From contig JBCFYV010009882.1 in NCBI GenBank assembly GCA_039000515.1, forward strand, positions 65,080,817 to 65,144,816: a DNA stretch of 64,000 nt, read 5' to 3'. A program made the position numbers and the translations under genes. Below are positions 32,076 to 44,462 of this stretch, one piece after another. The notes under the pieces are model-generated. The model saw only the letters and a list, made by a program, of their open reading frames with translations. It did no database searches and was not told the origin of the DNA. Positions within the stretch are counted from its first letter, which is position 1. Each line of letters starts with the position of its first letter. This stretch comes from Timema cristinae. Lineage: Eukaryota > Arthropoda > Insecta > Phasmatodea > Timematidae.

Positions 32076-33989
32076 TATAATGGACTAATGGGACACACTG
32101 TTTCATGTTTTCATGGTTTAAAGTGTTACATAAGAACACATTGTTACATTATATGTTTTTTTTAAAGATAATTGTAAGCCTACAGTAATAATATAAACTT
32201 ATTTCCATTCGAACGAGATAAACCAAGTGATTGACAGAGGAATAGCAACTAGGCAAAATGTATGCTCTTTAACATTAAGTCAAAAGGTGTATTTAAAAAA
32301 AATCATAGATTATGACAACTTTGAAGATGAGTTACAAGTTCTAAGGAGCCCAAGACTTTGAAGACCTAAGTGATACTTGGAACGAAATAATTTCCTGGAA
32401 TGTCAAAAAAAAAATATTTACGTGGAAGGTTTTTTTTATGTTTTAGTTTAAACCAAACTAAGGTGTTAGAAATTTTTGAAGTGATCGAACACCAATCAGA
32501 ATTGTTTATTTCAATTGTTTGTTTGTATTTATCTATTAATTCAATTAGTCACATATCCTCTTCTTTGCTAAAATTTAAATTTCATTTGTGTTTGATTTTC
32601 AACAGACATTTTAGCAGAAAAATAAATACAATAAAAGATAGCACAAAACTTTACACACCTTACACAGACTTTATAAATTGGACTTGCTTTGATCTTTTTT
32701 TCCATAATTGTTCCATATATGTTGTAATGACTTGCTTATATTCTCTATGGTCAAATGAATCCAATCAAAAGTTTTAAAACAAATCTAGCGCTCCAAGAAG
32801 CTTAACGATAAGATTAGAACGAATGGAAGACACCTGCTCTTAATTGGATGAGCACATAAAAGTAGTATCGTAAAACACAACACCAAGTTTAATTAACTGT
32901 TAGACTTGCCGAACAGTTAAATTATGATAAATTCGACACGACATTGTAAGATTCTTAGGATAATAGAGACTTCACGCTGTGACACTCCTCTTGATACCCA
33001 TCAAGTGAAAATTTTAGAAGCTTTCTACTTGTAAAATTTTTGAAGAATGGGACCTAAAGGGGAAGTTTCTTATGGTTTGTGGCTATAGACAGACAGAATA
33101 TTGTACAACAGATGAAAATATTCACAATGACATTTAATGAACTACTTTTGACTAACTACTTTAATGGAGACACTTGAAATACTTGTGCTCCATTTGCTTT
33201 TTACTAAATCCCAAGCGAACTACTTAAAGGAAATGAAAGTGAACCTTGAACATTGACGTTATTGTTCTCCTAGACTTATGTGAAAACTACTCTTACTTCA
33301 AGATGAAGCAAAAGGGTATCACTGGACCTATGACAGAGAAAATCTTAAGCAAGGTGGAGGATAAAAACATTGGACACCATGAGATGGTTACACAGCTGGT
33401 TTAAAAACCCAACTTCTTAAATGCAAAAATCTAACAGTTCAGGAATTAACCCTCCATTAATTTGAAATCTAAAATCTTAACATTAAAATACAAAAAGTAA
33501 ATAGATAAAAACACACTGCTACTTAAAAAAACATTTTTTATGTCTAGTAGTAAATATTAAATATTCAAAGTATTCAGGCGACTGTATTGAAATATTTACT
33601 TTTATCTATAGCAAGTTATTGAGTCGAATATAAAAACATCAATCCCTAACAGTTAATAGGTTTGGATAGTCTAATATATCTAATTTCATCAGTAAAAACA
33701 TATTCTAAAGGAAATGGAAAAGTTAATAAAAATATTCTTTTAAACCAAAACACAATTAGAATCAGTTTTGTTAGGAAAAAGTTAGTTTTATCAAAAATGT
33801 TTTGATGCATGATTCCCCTTAAATATATACTAGAGTTAACTAGCCATATTTTAAAAGGATCGAACAACGTTATTGTCACACTTATGTGAAGACTTATCTA
33901 CTTTATAATCCATTAATGATGGTTATTTATGTCATAAAATAAGAAAACTCTATTATTTTAACTCAGCCAAAGGAATATATTTCCCTTTA
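32076..33989. other. RpS4 intron 2, no further feature
   Basis: AT-rich sequence with no recognisable coding block. The open frame at 32400-32777 has low complexity and no domain. Confidence 0.5.
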
Positions 33990-34222
33990 TTTAGCACAGT
34001 GTCTTACTCCTATTTAGGTTATTTGCATATGTACTTATCAAGCTAATGAGTTAGGGATGAGGAAGGGTGGAATTTAGAGGATGTACATCTACATTATTAG
34101 GGGTTGGAGTAGAAACACATTTGGAAAAGCCATTTTCAGTACACTTGACCGGGAACCTCGATCTCCCTCTCTGCGGCAATTTTGTCTAACATTGGAGTTA
34201 TCTTAGATCATGAGGCTACTGA
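33990..34222 (-). mobile_element. Old, diverged SINE-B, reverse orientation
   Basis: Reads from 'tttagcacagtgtcttactc' through 'gatgaggaagggtggaattt' to 'cgatctccctctctgcggca'. Similarity to the younger SINE-B copies is clear, but many substitutions separate them. Confidence 0.6.
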
Positions 34223-34904
34223 AGCAGTTCAAGTGAATATTCTATTAAATAATTTCAGATCTTGATGCTTGCATTGAAACCAATATTTTTAGTAATTATC
34301 TTATTATGTTGATAATTCTAATACATTTCTAGTTATGGTATGTTTGAACTATTATTTTTGAAACTTCTTGAAACTATACCAAAAATTTCAAAATAAATTT
34401 CATATTTGTTCACAAATATTTAATGGACATATTTACTATAAAGATGTTACAATACTTGATAAATTGAATGTTTAGGCCCTAATCTTTACAGTCACAAACT
34501 ATTGGTGTTCAAACGAGTGTTGAACATTGTTTAGCTAATAAATATAGTGTGTTGAAATGAGTTTTGAATTATTTAAAATATTTTATTGTTATGAAAGCAT
34601 CTGTACTGTACTCTCTTGATTAATAAGTTTTGGTTTTAATATATACATTGTTGAAAAGCTTTCCTAATATTTTCAAAGCTCTATAAAATAGTTATATTAT
34701 AGCTTTTTTTTTACACTTTTGAGCTTTTACATGTTGATGGCTTTATAAAAGTTTGTGTGTTTTTGGCTTTGATAAGGGAGTTTATCATTTTGTTAGCCCA
34801 TTTATATGCAAATTTTGGTCCAAATATGTCCTTTTACTATAAAGGTTTGGCTTCTAGTCATTAATTTCAACACTTTGCTGAATATGTTTTTATGTAATTT
34901 TCAG

Positions 34905-35002
34905 ATGTAATAACAATTGAAAAGACATCTGAATATTTTCGTCTTATCTATGATGTGAAAGGCAGATTCACAATTCATAGGATCTCTTCAGAAGAGGCAA
35001 AG
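34905..35002 (+). CDS. RpS4: RpS4 exon 3
   Basis: Encodes residues 88-120, '[20 protein letters not shown]' followed by '[13 protein letters not shown]', between acceptor 'tgtaattttcag' and donor GTACAAT. Entry is in phase 1 from exon 2 and exit in phase 0. It covers the end of the S4 domain and the start of the central eS4 domain. Intron 2 upstream is 4965 bp and holds the Tc1-like element. Confidence 0.96.
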
Positions 35003-35780
35003 GTACAATTTTTTTTTTAGAAGAATTGACTAATTTTATGATTTAATTTATTTTTAAGGTTGTGATTACCTATCATTATTTCTTACTATTAATAATGTTT
35101 TAGTTCTATATGGCTTTTTATGGCATCAACAACTCTACTAATTTAATGGCTAAAGATGAGAAACATTAATTATAAGGAAATAGTCTAATGTTGGTCTGGG
35201 TTAAGTGATAAGTTAAATCACCATGTAAAATCCAATCTCATTTCTTCTACCAAGGAGTTAAACCTAATTACACTTCCATTGTCAGAGTGAGCTCACCGGC
35301 CATGGCTGAGGCTTCTTGCTTTAACTTGGAATATTAGGGTTAGATCCCAAGAGGCAAAACTAGGGCTGATTTTTACATAAGATGGTATTTTACATTTTTT
35401 CTCTTGAAGGCAATTGCTACGGTTATTTAAAATACTGCCCTAGACCATATCCCATAAACTGATCAATCTAATACTGTATTTTGTAAAACTTGAAACTAAA
35501 TATTAACTTATAAAACCACTAATGATTTGCGAATAGTTGTAACAGAAATAGGCTCAGTGCTTTTGATATGAAAATAATTGTCTATCTTAGTCTTGTTGGT
35601 TTAAAATTGTTTCATTATAAAAAATACTAGGTTTAATTTGTAAGTTTTGGTGGAGGTCTATTTTCTGATAACTATTTTATTTCAATATTAAACTTGTTTA
35701 TAAAATTATATAATGTAGTTTAAGTATATTTTGCTGTCTTTATTTTGAAACCATAATTTTGATGTTTTTTGTTTTTGCAG
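35003..35780. other. RpS4 intron 3
   Basis: Positions about 35290-35420 look like a very old SINE head ('ggccatggctgaggcttctt', 'gggttagatcccaag'). Nothing else was recognised. Confidence 0.45.
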
Positions 35781-35952
35781 TACAAGTTGTGCAAAGTGAA
35801 GCGAGTTCAAACTGGCCCCAAGGGAATCCCATTTTTGGTCACTCATGATGGTAGAACTATCCGATATCCTGATCCTGTAATCAGAGTGAATGACACAGTT
35901 CAACTAGACATTGCTACATCAAAGATAATGGATAGTATCAAATTTGAATCTG
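35781..35952 (+). CDS. RpS4: RpS4 exon 4
   Basis: Encodes residues 121-177 and one base of codon 178, from '[19 protein letters not shown]' through '[14 protein letters not shown]' to 'DSIKFESG'. Acceptor 'ttttgtttttgcag', donor GTAAGAA. This is the central eS4 domain. The '[12 protein letters not shown]' block is one of the most conserved parts of the family. The 8536-bp intron that follows carries most of the transposons in the gene. Confidence 0.97.
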
Positions 35953-36239
35953 GTAAGAAATTTTATCTGATTCGCTTGTTAAATAAAGGTCTAAATGTTT
36001 GCATTTTATTTTCAACACATACCCATATTTTTTAAGGGATGTGGGAAGGCCACTCTTTCTAATGGGAAGAAATGTAAAAATAATCATTTTTTATATACGT
36101 TAACTTAAATTTAAAGGGCTGCCAAATATTTGGAAAATATTGAAATTAAATCGGAACCTACTACTTTAATATATTCCAGCATAACATATTTCTCTATTAA
36201 ACTTGAGGATATATAATAAAGAAATATTATACAATCTTT

Positions 36240-36797
36240 ACCCTCTTCAGTGGATGCCTGTTATAAAGGATTCACTCTCACAATAGTCGAGACTTCCGAT
36301 GACGAGAAGATAGTTATTCAAATTCCAATCGGTGTACAGATTATGGCTTTCCATAGTTTGCTTTCGTTGACCTGGTGGTATAAGGGTAAGGTAAGGTGTC
36401 GGACTTCTGTGCTGGGGTCTGGGGTTCAATCCTTGGTCCCGGCACAAATTTATCTGATTACCAAACCCTTCCTTCACCTCTGACAAAACATCTTGTGACT
36501 GTGGGGAATGCCAGGCCTCCACCGTGGTTTGGAATCCACGTTAAACTGTAGGTCCTCCATTTCATCTCCCAATCACCCTATCATAACACATTAGCGTAAG
36601 TGCGTATAACCCAAATGGGTAGTAAGACGTGGTGCTAATAATATAATAATAATACATAATTTGCTTTCCCATCTCTCTCCATGCAAATTCAGGTACACTT
36701 AGTCTAAATTCAACCTTCCTCATCCCTAACACTTGATTTTAATTTAAACATACATGTATAACCTGAATGGGTAGGGTAGTAAGATCAGGTGCTAAAA
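36240..36797 (+). mobile_element. Old SINE-B split by a full-length SINE-A
   Basis: Pieces 36240-36365 and 36655-36797. The right one reads 'ccatctctctccatgcaaat' and ends in the shared tail form 'acctgaatgggtag'. The left boundary is approximate. Confidence 0.55.
36366..36654 (+). mobile_element. SINE-A, full length with tRNA-like head
   Basis: 289 bp. The head carries an A-box-like TGGTATAAGGGTAAGG and a B-box-like GGTTCAATCCT, ending in 'ggtcccggcac'. The body and AAT tail follow. The target duplication is 14 bp with one mismatch: catagtttgctttc (36352-36365) and cataatttgctttc (36655-36668). It is the reference copy for SINE-A in this window. Pol III could in principle transcribe it. Confidence 0.9.
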
Positions 36798-37534
36798 ATA
36801 TGTATATACATACAGACCTTTTGTGAAAATTGCATTCCCCACACATAAGAAAAAGCGTGGTTTGTTCTGGTAGCATGGTATAGTAACAATTATTTTCCAC
36901 TTTAGAACTTAATGGACCTTAACGTTTGAGTAGATGTGTTAGTATATATTTAACACAAGCAAGTGTGTGAGGTACCTTATACCCCAGTCATTTTTCACTA
37001 AACTATTGCTACTTTAATGATTCATAGTGATTTTTTTTAATGTTAAACAAATTCAACCAAATAAAATCAAAAGGATAAATAAAATTTTGATTTGTTAATA
37101 AATGGAAGTGTCAAAATTGAAAACATGGGTGTTTATTATTACTAAAATATTGTTTGGACTCTTATTTTATTAATTGGTACAAATACAAATGCAATGTGAA
37201 TACATGTACAATACAAATCCAATTTATAGAGATAAAAGGTATAAAGGCCTTAAAAATTTATGAACTAGATTTGCCCTCAGTTCTTGTATGAAAATTTCTG
37301 CAATATTTTACGTACTTCTAGAGACATCAAAAGTGGGTAGTAATTTCTTTTTTTCTTCATTTGAGCAAGTTAACATAAAAAAATTAAGTTATATCAGCAT
37401 GTGATTCACAAACTAACTTATTTACAGGGCATTCAAAACACTCAAAAGTCAAGACTGTAAATTCCCCAATGATAACTTTGTTCTGCCTTGAATTAAACTC
37501 GGGGACCCTTTTTTAAATATATGAACATAAAACA
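36798..37534. other. RpS4 intron 4, no further feature
   Basis: AT-rich. A scrap near 37475-37505 ('gaattaaactcggggaccct') recalls SINE-C. No other signal. Confidence 0.45.
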
Positions 37535-37781
37535 TTTAGCATCACGTCTTACTACCCGTTCGGGTTATACGCTTTAAGTACTAATTACGCTAATGGATTA
37601 GGAATTAGGAAGGTTGAATTAGAGGAAGTGAACCCGCATTTGCGTGGAGGGGGAGTGGAAAACCATTTAGGAAAAACCACCCCCAGTTCACCCGACCGAG
37701 ATTCGAACCTCGATCTCCCCGTCCTCAGCAGTCGAGCTCAATACGACAAGCGCGTTAGCCAACTACGCCACTGAGGCGGGT
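37535..37781 (-). mobile_element. SINE-B, full length, reverse orientation
   Basis: From 'ttagcatcacgtcttactac' to the tRNA-like head 'actacgccactgaggcggg'. The exact 11-bp target duplication AACATAAAACA is at 37524-37534 and 37782-37792. Confidence 0.92.
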
Positions 37782-38059
37782 AACATAAAACAAAAGATGC
37801 AACTAATAGAGAGAGGGCAATAGACTAAACAATAGAATAATCATTCAAAAATCAATTTTATAAATAAAAAAATCTGCGTTACTTGAGCGGCTGTGTGGGG
37901 TATTTAATGCCTCTACAATGAATTTGCTTCAAATAGCATCAATTTAAGGACATTTAATTCCAGTGTGCCCACTCGAAGTTTAAATTTAAAATTGTTTTGG
38001 ACAGCAAATATCTTGTTTGTTTTTTTAAATCCTTGTTGACAAGGAGATTAAAACTTGAG

Positions 38060-38310
38060 TTATCCTTCTCAGTGGTGCAATTAGCTGACGCGCTAGCTTT
38101 GTGTTGAGATAGACTACTGAGGATGGGGAGATCGAGGTTTGAATCTCAGTCGAGTGAACTGGGGGTGGTTTTACCTACATGGTTTCCACTCTCCCTCCAT
38201 TCTAATGTGGGTTCACTTCCTCTAAAATTCACCCTTCCCAATTTCTAATCCATTAGCATAATTAGTACTTAAGCGGTCAACCCAAATGGATAGTAAGACA
38301 CGGTAGTAAA
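38060..38310 (+). mobile_element. SINE-B, forward orientation
   Basis: Head 'ctcagtggtgcaattagctg', B-box region 'cgaggtttgaatctcagtcg', body 'ccactctccctccattctaa', tail 'caacccaaatggatagtaag'. It ends in a poly-A-like run instead of AAT. No clear target duplication. Confidence 0.75.
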
Positions 38311-39210
38311 AAAACGTGGAGTTTTTATTTGCATAGCTACAAATTCTGTACATTGTAAATGACCAAGTGGAACACTGCTTTCTGATTCGACATAATTCCA
38401 ATCCTGTAATTGTTATTAACTATTCAGATCTTTAAAAAAAACCTCTTTTTTACTATTTGAAGTAAAATTTGGTTATATAGGGAAGTAAAGTGGGTATAGA
38501 TAGAACATATGAAAGGTAATGGACACAATAAGACTTTTACAATTAAAAGGAGAACAAAGCTCACATTTTAAATTGCTGTCACTGGAAAAAGCGGTAATGG
38601 CTTCCTCTTGAAGAAAATTGATCATTGCCGTCCAATCCCCTTATCAAGGTTTCATTTTATTGGAACTAGACTAAGGGATTGTGAAACACGTAGCGTAATG
38701 TCTTCTTAAAAGACCTACAGATCTTGAATTCAATTTCAAATATTCAGTCAATTGTGTAAGAAAACTACATCTTTGTTAAAAATTGATTTTCGAATCTTCT
38801 TTAACTTGTAAATATAAGTAGTCAATAGTTTAAGTTGAATGGGACTGGAACCATCTCAAATTACATGGAATAGTTTTAAAACATAAAATACAAATATTTT
38901 TTACTGTATTAACTTCTTAATATAATTTTATAAATTATATAATACCAAAATAATTTAATAAATATAAACATATGTATGTGTTTTTTATTACTTAGACAGT
39001 TAACACCATGAACGTGTCACGATGCGATGTGAAAATATATAATCTTTTTTCTAGTTTGAAATGACTTTCGACTAGTCGAGTTTATGATAAAATATAATTT
39101 TTTAAAATTTGTTTAAAACAAACATTTAACTTTTGATAATTTAGCTAAGCAAGCTCTTGGTTCTTAATTGTTTTAGTTGTGGGCTATTATTAAATGGTAA
39201 TTTGCGTTGT
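38311..39210. other. RpS4 intron 4, no further feature
   Basis: AT-rich, without nameable repeats or coding blocks. Confidence 0.45.
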
Positions 39211-39310
39211 TTAACCCTTCAACTTCCAAAAGCATACTGGTACACGCCTACGTCAATGGCCGCTATCGCCATAAGCGTACTGGTCCGCACAATTAATATT
39301 TTTGTTTTAA
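39211..39310 (+). mobile_element. Possible piggyBac-like terminus
   Basis: TTAA followed directly by CCCTTCAACTTCC has the form of a piggyBac end (TTAA target, CCCT terminus). Behind it the words 'aagcatactggtacacgc' and 'aagcgtactggtccgcac' form an imperfect direct repeat. The sequence then runs to a Tigger-like gene rather than a piggyBac gene, and no matching right end was found, so this is tentative. Confidence 0.3.
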
Positions 39311-39642
39311 ATAAAGCCCTGTGGTCGCCAACCTAATTTTAGTTAGTGGAAGCATTTCGCCATACTTTCAGAAGTAGTTACATGCCTTTCCAATAGATGT
39401 CACATACAAACTTATGTTTAGCTTTCTTTGTAGTTTTTATATTTTTAGTTCACCTGGTTCTTTTGTTTATTTTTCTTTTGCGTTTCTTTATATTTAATAC
39501 AATTTAAGTTTGTGTGTGACTTGTGTTTACCATTCTTTGTTTTTATATCTAATATATTTTTAGTTAGCGCGCAACTTGTGTTTATCATTGGTTGTTTGAG
39601 TTGCTTTTTATTTTAGTTAGGGGTAGTTTTTATCTGTTTGCA

Positions 39643-41316
39643 ATGGCGTCTAAACGTCCATGTAATTTATCTAACACTTTAATTTTGAAGAAAAACAGAC
39701 AATCAATTGGTCTGGCTGTGAAAAAGGACGTAATACAGGTACTCAAATCTGGTCAGCGCGGTTTAGACATTGCTGCAGCTTTGGGACTACCTGCAACTAC
39801 TATTCACACTATAGGGGAAAATGCTGTAAAAATTATACTCATTGTGGAAAACTTTTCGGGGCTCAGTCTGATAAAGGTCAGGATTACAAGAAATAGGCGC
39901 ATTAAAAGGATGGAGAAAATGCTTTTGTTGTGGATTGAATTTCAAAACCATCATAGTGCCCCTGTTACCTTAGCCATTGTTCAAAGTAAAGCAAAATCTT
40001 TATATCATGATGTGCTAAAGCCTAAGGACGGCAAAGGCTCTAAAGAATAACCTTTCAGTGCCAACCGAGTGTGGTTTGATGGTTTTAAGCACTGGTACAA
40101 TTTTCATAAAATTAAAGTGTCTGGTGAAGCTGCAAGTTCTGACATTTCGGTGGAAGCCTTTGTTGTCAAACTTCAAAACCTCATTGAAGATGGCGGATAC
40201 TTTACCGGACTGTTTTGGAAATGTATGCCTGCCAGAACTTACATTTCTAAGGAAAAAAGACAGCACCTGGTTTTAAAGCTGCGAAAGAGCGTGTCACGCT
40301 GTTGCTAGGTGGGAATGCATCTTGTGACTACAAGATGAAGCCATTCCTGATTGCCAGATCAGAGAATCCACGGGCTTTGAAAGGAAAGAAGAAGGAGCAC
40401 CTTCCCGCTATTTACAAAGCTAACAAAAAGGCGTGGATAACTGGTGCCATGTTCTGTGAGCAGTTGAAAGTCTAAGCAATACCCTTGTGGAAAAGGTACT
40501 GTGCGAAGGAGAATTTAGATTTCAGAATTCTCCTCCTCCTAGATAATTCTCCCTCACACTCACATCCTAATGACCTTCCTGACTTTGACCAGCATGTGTA
40601 GATTGTTTTCCTCCCTCCCATACGACAGCTCTAATCCAACCAATGGACCAAGGTATGATTGCAACTTTCAAGCGGTACTACTTGCGGCGTACGTTTGAGC
40701 AACTTGTTGCAGGTACAGATGGTGAAGACAAGACCAGCATCAAGGAATACTGGTGGAACTACAATCTTCTTAATGCCATCAACAACATATCCATGGCTTG
40801 GCAAGAGGTTTCCCATACATGCCTCAACGTGGTTTGGCGAAATCTATAGCCTGATTGTGTCACTATTTTAAAGGATTTGAAGAGATTGGGCCAAGTGCAA
40901 ACACAAACCTACTCAACATTTCTTGTGAAGCAGGCTTCCAGAATCCGGAAATGGAGAGACATAGAATAGTTGGTGAACGCCGAGATTGAGGAATTCAGTA
41001 ACGAGGAGCTACAAGAGCTGGCCCAAAATACAAGCCCTGAATCTGACAGCGAAGAGGACAAGCCTTCATGCACATTTACTACAAAGAACATGACTACCGC
41101 CGATGGCCGATGAAGACTGATGTAGAATGCAGCGCGAGAGTAAACAGGACTGTCATGGAGGGCCTCACATGCTAACAGGAAATTTACAAATTAAAGAAGC
41201 ATGTCGCCAAGCAACCAACTATCCGCGAATTATTTCAACCAGTGGCCTCCATAGTGACACATGAGGGGGAGATCATCATGAGTGGTGAGCCAGTCCCATC
41301 CACATCCCGAAATTAA
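39643..41316 (+). pseudogene. Tigger/pogo transposase (TIGD-like), broken
   Basis: Starts 'MASKRPCNLSNTLILKKNRQ'. A CENP-B-type helix-turn-helix follows ('GQRGLDIAAALGLPATTIHT'), then a second DNA-binding part (40069-40308; 'VSGEAASSDISVEAF'), then the DDD core. In the core the first Asp region is lost: 'GGYFTGLFWKCMPA' runs on where about ten residues including the Asp normally lie. 'LLLLDNSPSHSHPNDL' (near 40530) keeps the second Asp, and 'IQPMDQGMIATFK' (near 40640) the third. The C-terminal acidic tail ends at a stop near 41316. Frameshifts separate the pieces. TIGD genes derive from such transposases, but the missing catalytic residue and broken frame argue that this is a dead transposon. 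Confidence 0.88.
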
Positions 41317-41503
41317 ATGTATTCCTGTCCTGAGCTGTTTCCACGCTGTGGCACTACATGTATTTTTTAAGTATTTTGGGGGTTGGAACCTAATGACTAC
41401 ACTTAACAGTGATTCTTATGGAAAAACATAACTTTTATAAAGTTGTTTTCAATAAATTCGCGTTTCTTGGAAACATAACACAATGCTATAAGAGGATTTA
41501 CTG
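41317..41503 (+). mobile_element. 3' end of the Tigger-like element
   Basis: The reverse complement of the end reads CAGTAAATCCTCTTATAGC and is followed by TA at 41504-41505, as expected for a Tc1/mariner-superfamily terminus. No matching left terminus was found, so the 5' end of the element is lost or rearranged. Confidence 0.55.
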
Positions 41504-41610
41504 TAGTTTAAACTTCTTTATCAAAAAAAGCAAACACAACCAGCTCCTTTGATAGGTACCATAGGTGGCCAACTAAACCTCTTCATGGTGACTTTGAACA
41601 ATACTTGATT

Positions 41611-41636
41611 TACTTTTTTTTTTTTTTTTTTTTTTT
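41611..41636. repeat. Poly-T tract
   Basis: About 26 consecutive T on the + strand, possibly the poly-A tail of a reverse-oriented retroposon. The body of such an element was not recognised. Confidence 0.8.
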
Positions 41637-41797
41637 AAGATCATTCAGGAGCTGCAGACTGTTTCTAGGTGCAAAACATCCCGAGGTTGCTTGGAACCAT
41701 AATTTTATGTAAACTATTACTCTAAAAATGCAAATATCACAAATTCCCTTCTCTTTCTTCATAAGCTTCAACTGATTTCTGAATAAATACCCCTTTA

Positions 41798-43866
41798 ATG
41801 AATAAATTGCTTTTCCATCCATCTAACATGATAAGTCCAGCAGGAGCTCACAAAGATATTCCCTTTTCAGGAATACCTCCCGGGAATATAATAGTAAGGT
41901 TTAGAAATTCTTGTAGTCATCTAGAGGTTGGAACTTTTCAAGTTGTTTCTGAGCAAAAGAGATCAATCATGTCATGGTGCCCTCACGTTTCTACTCAAGG
42001 ACAGATTGATGCTATTTATTTTGACCAAAGTAAAGCTTTTGATCTATGTCAGCACAGTACTATTATCTCAAACCTGTGTGATATTGGCCCATCGATTTCC
42101 TTTTTGAATTGGTTTGGAAGCTATTTGCATAATAGTTCTTTTACCATCAAAATGGAATCAAGCACCCCTATGCCCATTGTTGTATATCTCAAGCAGTGGC
42201 GGCTCGTAGCTAAAATTAGTGAGGGTGCTGCTCCAGAAATTTTTTAGCCTTTATTTTAAAATTGTGTAAAAGGAAAAAAACGTGTATAGAAAAAAAATTT
42301 ATTAATGAACTTGATAAAATCTTAACAAAAAAAAAACCAAACTGTTTTACTTACTTTAACTTAAGTTGTTACAGTTCAAGCTTGATCTATTTATTTAAAA
42401 ATGAAATCCATTCTTATGGTTTTAATTTGTGCAAAAAGTTTAACAATTTTCTCCTTGATCTCTGAATGACAATTGAGGAAATTTGTCTCCATTGAAAGTA
42501 CTACAAGCGCATTTAGTCTTTATGTTAAATAAAATAACTGAAAAAAATGAATCAAATAGAATAGCTGGAAGCAGAATAATAATCAAATTCTACACTCTTC
42601 TACATTTTATCACATTCAAGAATATGGTACACGGTTTTTAAGCACAACACACGCTGAGTACAAAAAAAACTACCTTCCACCATCATGCCAGAGCCGGCAC
42701 TATGAGAGTAGCAGTGCTCTCTCTACCTGGCAGTCTCGCCTTCCTCCCCATCCCCTCCTATGTGCGCATGCGCACAACAAAACACCACGTCGCTGGTACT
42801 GTGAAGCGCACAGTTCTATACAAAGATTTTTGTATCTTTTTCATAAACTGGGGGTTGGCTACTGAAGTACTGACATTAAGCTTAAAGAATATATATTGTA
42901 TTAGAAAATAAAGAAATAATTTTTAAAAAAGACTCATTATATTAAGTGTTATTGATAATATCAAGTGGAAATATTGGAGGGGTGTAGGGGGGTGCAGTTT
43001 CGCAGTGCCTATACACTAGCTACCACTGACCTCAAGGGTATAATCTAGGCTCTCTACTTTTTAATGTTTATATTGTTGGCATTGGTAAGTACAACAATTT
43101 TCAAATTTAACCGTTTGCTGTTGATCTTTAAATTTTCAAAATCATCAATTCACTAGTTGATTGTGTAGATCTACAAATCAGCATAATTGATATATTGCGA
43201 TGGACTATTGAAAATGTAATGTCAATCAATAAATCTTTAGCTTTCACCATTAAAAACCACCCCTATTTTTTCACGTATAAACTTGATATTGATATTATTG
43301 AATACTGTCACTTTATTAATGGTCTAGGTGTTATTAGACCAAAAGCTCCACTTCCACTATTATGTCAATCATATAGTTTCTCACTCTTTTAAATTACTTG
43401 GCCTTATTAAATTTATCAGCTCTTCATTCTCCATAGTAGAGTTAATTTTACATTTTTATTTTGCTTTGGTCAGGTCAAAGCTCGAATATGCTAGTGTGCC
43501 GTAGACGTCTATCACCTTAACTGACTCCCAGATTGGAAAGTGTACAATGCAAATTTGTTGCTGCTTGCTATGGTAAATTCTTTTCTAACCACTTTTACGA
43601 TGATAATGATATAACTCAAAACCTCTTCGGGCTCCAAACTTTATTCTTATGAAGACTTTAATTTGGATGACCTTTTTGTTTTAAACAATTTTACTAGCCC
43701 AATTTCAATTCAATATTCCCTTGGACAATGTGAGTATTCTTATGCTCTCTCATGCCTCTTGAAATCCTTGAATATTTTTTATAAGTATCTCATACAAACT
43801 CAGCCCTTTGGGCCATTGTATACGCAGCTCCAACTTAAGATTTACAGAATAAAACCAAAAATATAG
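41798..43866 (+). pseudogene. Jockey/CR1-like LINE reverse transcriptase, split by hAT
   Basis: Same strand as the host gene. RT block A at about 42010-42090 reads 'DAIYFDQSKAFD'. The hAT element 42194-43028 then interrupts, and block B resumes right behind it as 'SQGYNLGSLLFNVYIV'. The active-site block near 43108-43140 reads 'PFAVDL', a stop, then 'IFKII', where 'FADD' is expected, so one catalytic Asp is Val. Near 43475 'RSKLEYASV' marks the post-RT region, and the last open part ends at 43866. The element copies its own RNA into DNA when intact; this is a 5'-truncated dead copy. Confidence 0.8.
42194..43028 (-). mobile_element. hAT element, inverted copy of the 11979 family
   Basis: Ends CAGTGGCGGCTCGTAGC on the left and GCTACCACTG on the right. 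The 8-bp target duplication has one mismatch, ATCTCAAG (42186-42193) and ACCTCAAG (43029-43036). Internally it matches 11979-12805 in reverse ('gcatgcgcacaacaaaacac', 'gctggaagcagaataataat'). The duplication lies in the LINE, which fixes the order of events. Confidence 0.9.
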
Positions 43867-43989
43867 ATTTAAAGATCACCCTCATCATTAAGTACTTTCC
43901 GTTTATTTATTGTGTACTTACTGTTTCTAGCTTGTTACCTGTGTCAATATTTTATTCAAGACATATAATTTCCACTGGCTTGCTAAGCT

Positions 43990-44195
43990 GTCCTAACTTA
44001 ATATGCCTTATAATCTAACTGAAGACTTGGACAGGCACAACATCCAGTCCCCGGCCATTTATTTATCTATGTGAAAGGGTAAACCCACATTTCACCAATG
44101 ATAAATTTTTCGACCTTGCCAGGAATTAAACCTGGGACCCTTAGCTAAGTAGACAAAGACGCTACTGGATGAGATAAGGTGTCGGAATTATTGTG
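43990..44195 (-). mobile_element. SINE-C (third tRNA-headed repeat), reverse orientation
   Basis: Reads 'ccagtccccggccatttatt', 'gtaaacccacatttcaccaa', 'ttaaacctgggacccttagc', 'ctaagtagaca'. On the - strand this is a tRNA-like head with B-box region 'gggtcccaggtttaattc', then the body. A second copy is at 57005-57165. Boundaries are approximate. Confidence 0.6.
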
Positions 44196-44400
44196 TACTA
44201 TTCTTTAAATTATAATACTGTTGAATCATCTATTTTATTATTATTATTAATTGGTTTTATTGTTAGAATAATATAATGTAATTATATTTGGTAAGTCACA
44301 TGTGTTTTTCTATTTTTTTCAGTGCTAGCTTGTTAAAGGTCTCATCTGGGTTCTAGCACTCTAATAAAGGAAAATAGTATTATTGTTATTGCTATTGTTG

Positions 44401-44403
<3 letters not shown>

Positions 44404-44460
<57 letters not shown>
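44404..44460. repeat. (TTA)n microsatellite before RpS4 exon 5
   Basis: About 19 units, ending 28 bases ahead of the exon. The stretch between it and the exon, 'cttttttcttttcag', is a normal polypyrimidine tract and acceptor. The repeat lies where the branch point would be. It produces spurious poly-Leu and poly-Asn ORFs. Confidence 0.95.

Positions 44461-44462
<2 letters not shown>

Noticed and set aside
32400..32777. 125-residue ORF in RpS4 intron 2
   Set aside because: Low-complexity, AT-driven hydrophobic sequence without a domain.
39643..41316. Domesticated TIGD-type host gene
   Set aside because: Frameshifted, with the first catalytic Asp region deleted, a transposon-type right end and an intronic position; no sign of a maintained frame.
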